From an uncultured beta proteobacterium (GTDB taxonomy: Bacteria > Pseudomonadota > Gammaproteobacteria > Burkholderiales > Burkholderiaceae_E), in the NCBI GenBank assembly GCA_903934295.1, contig CAIZNI010000071.1, positions 62,001 to 126,000 of the forward strand: a DNA stretch of 64,000 nt, in the 5' to 3' direction. Under the pieces are notes generated by a model. The model was not told the origin of the DNA. It ran no database searches and saw nothing but the letters and a program-made list of their open reading frames with translations. The number at the start of each line of letters is the position of its first letter. The first letter of the stretch is position 1. A program made the translations under genes and the position numbers. Below, piece by piece: positions 54,410 to 62,211 of this stretch.

Positions 54410-55431
54410 CAGCCGGCCTGCGGCGCGCGCGGCACCGCCACGCCGATCAGGCAGTCGCGGGTGACCAGGGCGGCGAGGTCGACCTCGTCCAGGTGGTCGG
54501 TGCCGGCAGGCCGGCGAGGCAGCACCATGTAACGCAGGTCGGCGGTGCTGTCGAAGACATCGATTCGCATCGACGGCGCCAGCTCGAGTCCGAATTCGGC
54601 CAGCACCCCGCGCGGGTCACGGATGGTGCGGGTGCGATAGGGTTTGCCGATGTACCAGGCCGGGGGCTGGCCGAGCAGGTTGCGCGGGTAGCAGGAGCAC
54701 AGGGTGCAGACGATCACGCAGTGGACCTGCTCGGTGCTCTCGACGATGGCCAGCCGGCCGTCGCGAAACGGGATGCCGAAAGCCTCGCAGGCGACGCGGC
54801 CGTCGTCGAGGATCGCGCGCCGAAAATCATCGTCGACCCAGGCCCGCGCGACGATGCGCGCGCCCCAGGCGGGCGTTGGCGCATCGATGCGTTCGATCGC
54901 GACGCGAATCGCCTCGCGGGTCAGCAGGCCGCCGTCCACCAGCAGTTCGGTCAGCGCAAGGGTGCGCCACTGCGCCTCGGCCGGTGGCGTGTCGCGCGCT
55001 GGCAGGTAGCCGCTGCCGCCGTAGGGGTCGGGCTGCACGCCGGCCGCCGGTGCGCAGGGATCGCCGCTGCGATCGGCGAGCCGGGACAGCCATCCGGCAT
55101 CGGCCTGCCAGCGCTGCTTGAGTTCACCGACCTTCGCCGACAGGGCCGCGGGATCGATCACACCCTTGCGCTGCAGGATCAGCGTCATGCTGGTGAGCAT
55201 GCGTTCGAAGAACGAGAGGTCGTTGTAGAGCGTCTCGCCGAAGGTCTCGAAGGTGTCGCGCAACTCGTCCAGCGGCACCAGACCCGGTTCGCCCAGCAGC
55301 ACGCGGATCGCCGCGCACTGGCGCTCCCACTGGAACAACTCGCGTTCGCTGCGGTCGATCGGTCCGCTCTCGCCCCAGCCCGGCGTGTCGGTGCGCCCGC
55401 CGATGTCGTGGTAGCGGCGCGGCTCAGTCAT
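54409..55431 (-). CDS. Nitrile hydratase betaN-alpha fusion (Co-type)
   Basis: 340 residues. Residues 1-115 resemble the NHase beta N-terminal domain: RYHDIGG at the start, then helices through LQRKGVIDPAAL. Residues 150-335 are a complete NHase alpha domain: ARIVARAWVDDDFRRAILDDG, then VCTLCSCYPRNLLGQPPAWY with the metal-binding claw Cys242, Cys245, Ser246, Cys247, and AALVTRDCLIGV. CTLCSC is the cobalt-type motif. The beta C-terminal domain is missing here but encoded at 49400-49690. It hydrates nitriles to amides in known relatives. It overlaps the RutB-like gene by 8 bp. Confidence 0.87.
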   Translation of the reverse strand: MTEPRRYHDIGGRTDTPGWGESGPIDRSERELFQWERQCAAIRVLLGEPGLVPLDELRDTFETFGETLYNDLSFFERMLTSMTLILQRKGVIDPAALSAKVGELKQRWQADAGWLSRLADRSGDPCAPAAGVQPDPYGGSGYLPARDTPPAEAQWRTLALTELLVDGGLLTREAIRVAIERIDAPTPAWGARIVARAWVDDDFRRAILDDGRVACEAFGIPFRDGRLAIVESTEQVHCVIVCTLCSCYPRNLLGQPPAWYIGKPYRTRTIRDPRGVLAEFGLELAPSMRIDVFDSTADLRYMVLPRRPAGTDHLDEVDLAALVTRDCLIGVAVPRAPQAG

Positions 55432-56116
55432 CGCAGGCCGCCTCCAGCCCCGCCACCGGCGCCACCCAGCCGAAGAAGCGTTCGACGTTCCACAGCGTGG
55501 CTTCGCGCAGGTACGCGGGCCCGGCATGATGCGTCGCGTCCTCGATCAGCAGGCAGAAGTATTCCCGGTGGTAGGCCTCGCGCAGGGTGCTCTCGACGCA
55601 GACGTTCGCGGCCACGCCGCACAGCACCAGGTTGCGCACGCGACGCGCCCGCAGCACCTGATCCAGTGGCGTGCCGGCGAAGGCGCTGTAGCGCGACTTG
55701 CGCACCACCAGTTCGCCATCGGCCGGCGTCAGTTCATCGACCAGCTCGTAGTCCCAGGTGCCCTCGGTGATCAGCTGGTAGGCCAGTTCGGGGCGCTCGC
55801 GCATCAGCACCTGCGCCTCGGACTTGTGCCAGACCGGCGCGCTCGGTCCGCCCACCACCAGGTGCTTGGCATCGAAGCCGCTCTGGATGTAGACCACCAG
55901 CATCCCGGCGGCGCGCGCCGCCGCGACGGTGCGCTGCACGCGTTCGATGGTGCCGGGCGCATGCGCCAGGTCGTAGCCCACCTGATCGAAATAGCCCCCC
56001 GGTTTCAGGAAACCGTTCTGCATGTCGACCACGATCAAGGCGGTCTCGCCGGCCTGCCAGTCGATGGCGGACGGCCGGGCCTGCGGCAGGCTCAGGGTGC
56101 GGGTCGGTGCGCTCAC
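55424..56116 (-). CDS. RutB-like ureidoacrylate amidohydrolase (isochorismatase superfamily)
   Basis: 230 residues. Very close in pattern to E. coli RutB: catalytic Asp31 (VVDMQN), Lys140 (VVRKSRYSAF) and Cys173 (GVAANVCVESTLRE), plus EDATHHAGP and FFGWV near the C-terminus. RutB hydrolyses (peroxy)ureidoacrylate to aminoacrylate and carbamate. No RutA-like pyrimidine oxygenase is adjacent, so here it probably removes carbamate or ammonia from a related ureido or amide intermediate. Confidence 0.88.
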   Translation of the reverse strand: MSAPTRTLSLPQARPSAIDWQAGETALIVVDMQNGFLKPGGYFDQVGYDLAHAPGTIERVQRTVAAARAAGMLVVYIQSGFDAKHLVVGGPSAPVWHKSEAQVLMRERPELAYQLITEGTWDYELVDELTPADGELVVRKSRYSAFAGTPLDQVLRARRVRNLVLCGVAANVCVESTLREAYHREYFCLLIEDATHHAGPAYLREATLWNVERFFGWVAPVAGLEAACDD

Positions 56117-56118
56117 GG

Positions 56119-57273
56119 TCAGCCCGCCTTCATCAGGGTCACCGGGCTGCGCTCGAGCACCTGGTCGAGCACCCAGTTGTCCAGCGCGTGGACGATCTTC
56201 TCCTTCACCGAAAAGCGGCCCGGGCTGGCGTGGTGCGATTGCAGGCCGCGCTGCTGCAGTTCGGAGATGTCGTTGTCCTCGCGCACCACGATGTCCTGGC
56301 GGCGGTAATAGCGGGCGGCGACCGCTTCGAAGTCGTCACGCTCAAAACGCTGCGCCGGGAAGCAGGCGGTCAGCACGATCCGGGTGCGGGTCGCACTGAC
56401 CGGGTGCGCCTCGAAGGACCACATCGTGTCGTTGGCGATCGCCAGCATCGTCGACGGATAGATCAGGATGAAGCGGCTGCCCTGGCTCGAGTCGCCGCTC
56501 AGGGTCTCGATCGGTCCGAAGCCGACGTCGTCGTTCAGCAGGGCCCGCGTGCCCTCGTGGCGTTCGTAGATGGCGGTGTATTCGCCCGGTCCCGGATCCT
56601 CGGGGATGTTGATCGCCTTCTGGCGCGACAGCGTCGAGCGGTGCACGGTGGGGATGTGGTAACCCTCCATGAAGTTCTCGACCCAGACCTTCCAGTTGCA
56701 GGCCACGTCGTATTCGACCCGGCGCCCGGTGCGCATCCGGTCGAAGCCGTACATCGCCAGCCGTTGCGGCAGGTCACCCAGCCAGTCGGTGAGCGCCGCG
56801 GTGGTGGGCGACAGGCACACGAAGACGAAGCCGCCCCAGGTCTCGAGCCGCACCGTGTGCAGCGGATAGTGCGCCGGGTCGAAGTCGCGCGATTCCTTCA
56901 TGCCCGGTGCGCCCAGCAACTTGCCGTCCAGCCCGTAGGTCCAGGCGTGGTAGGGGCAGGCGATGGTGCGGCAGTTGCCCGTGCCCTCGAGCAGCGGCGC
57001 GCCGCGGTGCCGGCAGGCGTTGCCCAGGGCGTGCAGCCGGTCCTGGTCGTCGCGGGTGATGATCAGCCGGTAGCGGCCGAACTCCGCGGTGAACCAGTCG
57101 CCGGCGCGGGCCAGCCGTTCGGTGCGGCCGACCATGACCCAGCCGCGCTCGAAGATCGTCTGCATCTCGCGCTGGTAGAAAGCTTCGTCGTGATAACAGG
57201 CTGGCGGCAGGCCTTCGGCCTCGTCCAGCGGCTTGCGGACGTTGCGGTACAGGGCAGGGTCGAACAGGTTCAT
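56119..57273 (-). CDS. Rieske non-heme iron oxygenase, alpha subunit
   Basis: 384 residues. Rieske motifs CRHRG and CPYHAWTY (about residues 87-113). The catalytic iron region has NFMEGYHIPTVHRST. The GYHIPTVH form occurs in the choline/carnitine and glycine-betaine branch as well as aromatic oxygenases. An oxygenase alone: no reductase or ferredoxin nearby. It sits 2 bp upstream of the RutB-like gene and overlaps the preceding dehydrogenase. Confidence 0.92.
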   Translation of the reverse strand: MNLFDPALYRNVRKPLDEAEGLPPACYHDEAFYQREMQTIFERGWVMVGRTERLARAGDWFTAEFGRYRLIITRDDQDRLHALGNACRHRGAPLLEGTGNCRTIACPYHAWTYGLDGKLLGAPGMKESRDFDPAHYPLHTVRLETWGGFVFVCLSPTTAALTDWLGDLPQRLAMYGFDRMRTGRRVEYDVACNWKVWVENFMEGYHIPTVHRSTLSRQKAINIPEDPGPGEYTAIYERHEGTRALLNDDVGFGPIETLSGDSSQGSRFILIYPSTMLAIANDTMWSFEAHPVSATRTRIVLTACFPAQRFERDDFEAVAARYYRRQDIVVREDNDISELQQRGLQSHHASPGRFSVKEKIVHALDNWVLDQVLERSPVTLMKAG

Positions 57274-58232
57274 GGCGGGGTTTCCGTTGGGGAAAGACAG
57301 GACGGCAGTTCGGCCCAGTCGCGGGCGCCATGCCCCGCGCGCTCGGCGGCGGCCAGGCGCGCGTGTACGGTGTCGGCCAGGGGCATCGGCCAGTCACGCG
57401 CGCGGGCAGCGTCACGCGCCAGGGTGAGATCCTTGAGCCCCAGACGCACGGTGAAGCCGGGTGCGATCTCGGGGGCGTCCGTGGCGGCGTCGGCGACCAC
57501 GCGGCCGGTGGCCTCGTACACTGGGCCGCGGAACAGTTTTCCAGTGATGACTTCGTGCACCAGGGCGGGCGGCGCGCCGTGCCGACGGGCCAGCCCGAAG
57601 GCCTCGGTCATCGCGGCGATCGCACTGCCGATCAGCAGGTTGCCGGCCAGCTTGACCGCGCAGGCCGCCTCGGGCGAGCCGGTCTCGTGAATGCGCGGCG
57701 CGACGCGCGCGAGCACCGCGCGGGCCCGCTGCACCACATCGGGCGGGCAGGTGGGGTCGGCGCCCAGTACCGCGGTCAGGTCACTGGCCCAGGCCTCCTC
57801 GGGGCGGCCGAACACCGGGCTCGCGATGAAGTACTGCCCCGCGGCCCGATGGGCGGCTGCCAGTTCGCCGGCCAGCGCGACGCTGATGGTGCCCAGGCAC
57901 AGGTGCAAGGCGCCCGCCGGCATCACCGCCAGCAGGCCGCCCGCTTCATGCACCAGGGCGTGCAGGCGGTCGTCATCGGGCAACAGCGTCACCACCACGT
58001 CGGCGCGGGCGGCCTGCGCCGTTCCGCCGGCCGCCTGCGCGCCGTGTTCGCAGGCCAGCGCGACGCGGCCCGGGTCGCGGTCGTGCACCGTCACTGCCGC
58101 GCCATTCGCGGCCAGGGCCGCCGCCACCGCGAGCCCGAGCTGCCCCAGTCCGATGACCGACAGCGTCGCCACGGGGGCATCGCTCCGGTCCATCGGGGGG
58201 GGCCGGTCCGCCGGCTGGCGCAGCGGGTTCAT
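57270..58232 (-). CDS. 6PGDH/3-hydroxyisobutyrate dehydrogenase-like oxidoreductase
   Basis: 320 residues from ATG 58232, which overlaps the preceding stop (ATGA); ATG 58193 is the alternative. Rossmann motif SVIGLGQLGLAVAAAL, substrate loop IASPVFGRPEEA and catalytic Lys in ACAVKLAGNLLIGS. Likely NAD(P)-dependent oxidation of a hydroxyacid or related intermediate. Paralogous in fold to 53630-54409, but divergent. Confidence 0.88.
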   Translation of the reverse strand: MNPLRQPADRPPPMDRSDAPVATLSVIGLGQLGLAVAAALAANGAAVTVHDRDPGRVALACEHGAQAAGGTAQAARADVVVTLLPDDDRLHALVHEAGGLLAVMPAGALHLCLGTISVALAGELAAAHRAAGQYFIASPVFGRPEEAWASDLTAVLGADPTCPPDVVQRARAVLARVAPRIHETGSPEAACAVKLAGNLLIGSAIAAMTEAFGLARRHGAPPALVHEVITGKLFRGPVYEATGRVVADAATDAPEIAPGFTVRLGLKDLTLARDAARARDWPMPLADTVHARLAAAERAGHGARDWAELPSCLSPTETPP

Positions 58233-59710
58233 GCCACCCGCAAGGCGGGTGAGGGGTCGGGTGATGCGCTGGGCGCGGCGCCCTGTGCCGGGCCAGGGCG
58301 CAGCTCCGCCTCCTCGTAGTCGTGCAGCGCCGGCAGCAGCGCATGGGCCTGCTCGGCCATCAGCGCGCCGGTGATGCCGCCCACCAATCGCGGTATCGAA
58401 TGCTTGTGGCCGCTGGCCGAGGTAGTGTGCGGACCCATGCTGACGATCGATGAGAAATTGAAGGCCCTGACCCGTTTCACCCACCCGTCGCGCAGCGGGT
58501 CGAGCGGCAGGTATTCGAAGCCGGGGCCCAGGTACGGGTATTCGCCCAGGGTGTCGCTGCGCTCGTCGGCATCCGGGGTGAAGGCATGGCGCCAGCGCCG
58601 GATCAGCGGACCCAGCGTGCGCAGTTCGCCGCGCGCCTGGTAGTCGACGACGGCGCCGGTGGCGCAGATCACATGGTCGAAGGAGAACCGGGCGTGCGGC
58701 GTGCGCACGTGCACCTGTCCGCCCTCGTCGCGGACCTCGAGCCAGGGCGAACCGGCATGCGCCCGGAACTGGGCAAACGAATGGGCGCGGTCCCAGCCGT
58801 TCTGGGTGGGCGGCTGGTCGTGCACTTCGAAGAACCGGTTGGTGCGCCAGCGCACCTGATCGTCGAGATCATGGAAGTGCTTGAGGAATCCGGCGAATTC
58901 CAGACGGCGGTGCGGATTGATGGTCGGGATGCGTTCGCGTCGAAAGCACACGTCGACCGAGGCCGCGCCGTGTTCGAGTGCGATGCAGGCGTTGTCGAAG
59001 GCCGATGCGCCGTGCCCGAGGATGCCCACCCGCCGTCCGGCCAGGCTCGCGAAGTCGATCGGTTCGTTCGAGTGGTTCAGCCGCTCGGGCGCCACCGCTG
59101 CCGAGATGGCGGGCGGTACCTGCCAGACGCCGCAGCCGTCGAAGCCGGTGGCCAGCACCACCTGGCGCGCCAGCAGCCGGCGCGGCGCCTGGGCACCCGT
59201 CTGCACGGTGAGTGCGAGCAGTTCACCTTCGGGCTGCAGCGACTGGCAGGCGGTGTCGTTGCAGACCTCGATCCCGGCGGTGGCCCGGAACCAGCGCAGG
59301 AAAGCCATCCAGCGCGGTCGCTCGATGCGTTCGATGTCGGCCCAGGCCTGCTCGCCGTAGGCGGCCCGGTAGAAGGCCGGCGCCGACAGGCTGGGGATGC
59401 CGCCTTCGATGCCCACCGTGCCCTTGGGCGTGCGCAGGTGTGTCATGCGGGCGAAGTTCTCCCAGACGCCTTCGCGGCCGGCCGGCAGCCCATCGATGAC
59501 CAGCAGGTTGGAGATGCCGTCGCGGCGCAGCGCCAGTGCGGTGCCCAGACCGGCCTGTCCGGCGCCGATGATGATCACGTCATGGACGGGCTGCCCGTCC
59601 GGGCGCGTCACCGGCAGCACCCAGTCGCGGTTGGGGTAGGCGAGCAGGGCGAGTTCCGCCCGGACCTGCTGGGTCAGGGCCTGGAGTGCAGGGGTCATGT
59701 GGGCGCTCAT
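58229..59710 (-). CDS. FMO-like NAD(P)/FAD flavoprotein monooxygenase
   Basis: 493 residues. FAD motif DVIIIGAGQAGLGTALAL near residue 45 and a second Rossmann motif GRRVGILGHGASAFDNACIAL. RTPKGTVGIEG and VVLATGFDG are conserved with the divergent paralog at 60741-62189. Likely inserts oxygen at nitrogen or carbon, or oxidises an amine. ATG 59710 overlaps the upstream hydrolase stop. Confidence 0.87.
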   Translation of the reverse strand: MSAHMTPALQALTQQVRAELALLAYPNRDWVLPVTRPDGQPVHDVIIIGAGQAGLGTALALRRDGISNLLVIDGLPAGREGVWENFARMTHLRTPKGTVGIEGGIPSLSAPAFYRAAYGEQAWADIERIERPRWMAFLRWFRATAGIEVCNDTACQSLQPEGELLALTVQTGAQAPRRLLARQVVLATGFDGCGVWQVPPAISAAVAPERLNHSNEPIDFASLAGRRVGILGHGASAFDNACIALEHGAASVDVCFRRERIPTINPHRRLEFAGFLKHFHDLDDQVRWRTNRFFEVHDQPPTQNGWDRAHSFAQFRAHAGSPWLEVRDEGGQVHVRTPHARFSFDHVICATGAVVDYQARGELRTLGPLIRRWRHAFTPDADERSDTLGEYPYLGPGFEYLPLDPLRDGWVKRVRAFNFSSIVSMGPHTTSASGHKHSIPRLVGGITGALMAEQAHALLPALHDYEEAELRPGPAQGAAPSASPDPSPALRVA

Positions 59711-60627
59711 GTTGCGTAGGCGCCGATCGAGTCGGCGATGAATCCGCGCAGCACCGAGTCTTCGCGGTTGAATTCCAGGGCCGCATCGAAGTGCGCCGTG
59801 TCGGGGATCTCGAACCAGCGGGCCGGCCGGTGCGCCTGCAGCGCCCAGTGCAGCGCCCGTGACTGGCGCAGGAACTCCGGGGTCTCCTGCGCGCCCGCCG
59901 CCACCAGCGTGGGCGGCAGCGTCAGCCGGTGGCCTTGCGCCTCGGCGAGGTCGAGGCTGTAGAGTGGGCTGCACTGGCGGGCTTCATCGGCGGTGAAGCC
60001 CAGCGCACGCTGGTGCGAGGTCAGGCGCAGCGGCGCCAGGTCGTAGAGTCCGCCCAGCAGGAGCAGCCCGCGCAGCCGGGCGACCCACGCGGGCGCGGCC
60101 TGGCCGTTGCGCGGCAGCAGGCTGGCCAGAGCCAGGTGCGCGCCCGACGAGTGCCCGGCCAGCACGAAGGCATTCGGGTCCAGATCGAATGCAATCGCCC
60201 GCTCCATCAGCGCACCCACCGCCACGGTGACGTGATCGATGACCTCGGGCAGTCGCGCCTGCGACAGCGGCGGGAAGTTCAGCCCGGCGAACGCGAACCC
60301 CATCCGGGCGCAGGCCCGCGCCCAGAACGCGGTCTCCCGGCTGGTGTTCAGCTGCCAGCGCCCGCCATGCACGAACACCAGGGTCGGCCGGCTGCAGTCG
60401 CTGTGCAGCGGGCCGATCAGATCGACGAAATCGGTGGCGCCGGTGCCCAGGTGAATCCGCTCGCGGCGCAGGTCGGCGGCGCCGAAGGCTTCGGCACTGA
60501 TCGCCTGCAGCGCCTTCAGGTCGGCCTGATTGCGCGCGCTGCGATTGTTGTCGTAGAGCTCGCCCAGGTGCTCGGGATCGTGCACCGGCGAGATGGCATG
60601 GGGGTTGATGCTGGCGTTGGTGTTCAT
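59707..60627 (-). CDS. Alpha/beta hydrolase, kynurenine-formamidase-like
   Basis: 306 residues from ATG 60627. Oxyanion motif VFVHGGRW, nucleophile LAGHSSGAHLAL, and a late His in DTAHFDAAL, as in arylformamidases/carboxylesterases. The family-like opening DPEHLGELYDNNRSARN begins just after an in-frame GTG at 60585. The sigma54-like promoter predicts a start near 60630, giving ATG 60627 almost no leader, so GTG 60585 may be the real start. No strong ribosome-binding site is seen at either. First gene of the eight-gene operon. Confidence 0.82.
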   Translation of the reverse strand: MNTNASINPHAISPVHDPEHLGELYDNNRSARNQADLKALQAISAEAFGAADLRRERIHLGTGATDFVDLIGPLHSDCSRPTLVFVHGGRWQLNTSRETAFWARACARMGFAFAGLNFPPLSQARLPEVIDHVTVAVGALMERAIAFDLDPNAFVLAGHSSGAHLALASLLPRNGQAAPAWVARLRGLLLLGGLYDLAPLRLTSHQRALGFTADEARQCSPLYSLDLAEAQGHRLTLPPTLVAAGAQETPEFLRQSRALHWALQAHRPARWFEIPDTAHFDAALEFNREDSVLRGFIADSIGAYAT

Positions 60628-60640
60628 GGCCATCGATCGT

Positions 60641-60656
60641 TGCAAGGACCATGCCA
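60641..60656 (-). promoter_or_regulatory. Sigma54-type promoter for the eight-gene catabolic operon
   Basis: Minus-strand TGGCATGGTCCTTGCA, a full match to TGGCAYRN5TTGCA, pointing at the hydrolase-to-AtzD operon. Predicted start is near 60630. Confidence 0.7.
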
Positions 60657-60668
60657 TCCCGGCGGACG

Positions 60669-60684
60669 TGGCACAGCTCTTGCG
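60669..60684 (+). promoter_or_regulatory. Sigma54-type promoter for the second FMO-like gene
   Basis: TGGCACAGCTCTTGCG: TGGCAC and TTGC with consensus spacing. Predicted start is near 60695, with a leader of about 46 nt to ATG 60741. Confidence 0.75.
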
Positions 60685-60740
60685 TCGCTTGTGGCCATCG
60701 CATTCCCCAGAAACCGCGAACGCCACAGAAGGCCCTGCCG

Positions 60741-62189
60741 ATGTCACTGCCCGAGAGCCCGACCCCCCCCAGCGGTCTTGCCGACCTGAGCGCGCGCGCC
60801 CAGCACGACCTGGCCTGCCTCTCCTACCCGGCCAAGCCCTGGGTGCGGGCCAGCCCGGCCGGCGCCGATGTGCTGAACTGCGCGATCGTGGGCGGCGGCC
60901 AGTACGGACAGAGCCTCGCCTTCGGCCTGCTTCGCGAACGCGTCGACCGGGTGGTGGTGTTCGACGCCAACCCGGCCGGACTGGCCGGGCCCTGGATGAC
61001 CTTCGCGCGGATGATCATGCTGCGCACGCCCAAGGACCTGACCGGCCCGGACCTGGGCGTGGGGAGCCTCACGTTTCGGGCCTTCTACGAGGCGGTGCAC
61101 GGCGCCCAGGGCTGGGACAGCCTGTTTCGCATCACCCGGCCGGACTGGCAGGCCTATCTGAACTGGCACCGCGAGGTCACCGGCATCGATGTGCGCCCGG
61201 CCAGCGTGGTGACCCGGGTCGCGCCGACGGCCGACGGGCTGTTCGAACTCGATGTGTTGAGCGGCGGGCAGACCCGGACCTGGCGCGCCCGCACGGTGGT
61301 GCTGGCGACCGGGGCCGAGGGCAGCGGTGCGCGGGTGGTGCCGCCGATGATCCGCGACGGCCTGCCCGGGTCTCTTTGGGCGCACACCAATGATCCGATC
61401 GACTTCACCCGGCTGGCCGGTCGGCGGATCGGCATCCTGGGCGCGGGCGCGTCCAGCTTCGACAACGCCTCGGCAGGCCTGGAGGCCGGGGCGGCCAGTG
61501 CCGAACTGTGCTTCCGGCGTCCCCAGCTGCCATTGTCCAATCCACGCCGCTGGATGGAATTCGCCGGTTTCCTCGCCCACTACCCGGAGCTTCCCGACCT
61601 GCAGCGCTGGCGCTACATGAAGCGCCTGTACGACATCAGCCAGCCGCCGCCCGAGCCGACCTTCCGGCGCGCGGTCGAGATGCCGGGCTTTCGCCTGCGA
61701 CCGGCCACGCCCTGGCTGGCGGTGCGCGAGCACGCGGGCTGCGTGCGGGTCGACACGCCCTCGGGCACGCTCGAATACGATTTCGTGATCGCCGGGACCG
61801 GCCTGTCGGTCGATCTCGCCCAGCGCCCCGAACTGGCGGCGATCACCCCGGGGGTCGCCTTGTGGGGAGACCGTTTCCAGGCGCCGACGGGCGAGACCGA
61901 TCCGCGCCTGTCGGCATTTCCCTACCTGGACCGCTGGGGTGCGTTCTGCGAGCGCGAACCGGGCAGCGCGCCCTGGGCCTCGCGCCTGTTCGCCATTTTT
62001 CGCGGGGCCACGCTCAGTCTCGGGCCGAGTTCCGCGTCCAACAGCAACATCCGCTACACCGCGCCGCGCATCGTCTCGGGCATCACCCGCCAGCTCTTCC
62101 TGGCCGACGCTGACCGGGTGTTCGATGAGTTCATGGCCCAGGAGCACCACGAACTCGCTGCGGCAGCGGTGGCGGGCGTCGGCGGGTAA
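60741..62189 (+). CDS. FMO-like NAD(P)/FAD flavoprotein monooxygenase (paralog)
   Basis: 482 residues. FAD motif AIVGGGQYGQSLAFGL, NADP-type motif GRRIGILGAGASSFDNASAGL, and RTPKDLTGPDLG and VVLATGAEG corresponding to the paralog at 58229-59710. The glycine motif GGGQYG is slightly altered from GAGQAG. A single-gene plus-strand unit with its own sigma54-type promoter. It may act on a different oxidation state of the same substrate family. Confidence 0.87.
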   Translation: MSLPESPTPPSGLADLSARAQHDLACLSYPAKPWVRASPAGADVLNCAIVGGGQYGQSLAFGLLRERVDRVVVFDANPAGLAGPWMTFARMIMLRTPKDLTGPDLGVGSLTFRAFYEAVHGAQGWDSLFRITRPDWQAYLNWHREVTGIDVRPASVVTRVAPTADGLFELDVLSGGQTRTWRARTVVLATGAEGSGARVVPPMIRDGLPGSLWAHTNDPIDFTRLAGRRIGILGAGASSFDNASAGLEAGAASAELCFRRPQLPLSNPRRWMEFAGFLAHYPELPDLQRWRYMKRLYDISQPPPEPTFRRAVEMPGFRLRPATPWLAVREHAGCVRVDTPSGTLEYDFVIAGTGLSVDLAQRPELAAITPGVALWGDRFQAPTGETDPRLSAFPYLDRWGAFCEREPGSAPWASRLFAIFRGATLSLGPSSASNSNIRYTAPRIVSGITRQLFLADADRVFDEFMAQEHHELAAAAVAGVGG

Positions 62190-62211
62190 GGCGTCGGCGA
62201 CGCGGCGTCTC

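Noticed and set aside
54409-55431. N-terminal half as an NHase activator/chaperone (P14K-like) rather than beta
   Set aside because: Activators are homologous to beta N-terminal domains, so this is not fully excluded, but the HDIGG opening and the separate beta C-domain gene favour a structural betaN domain.
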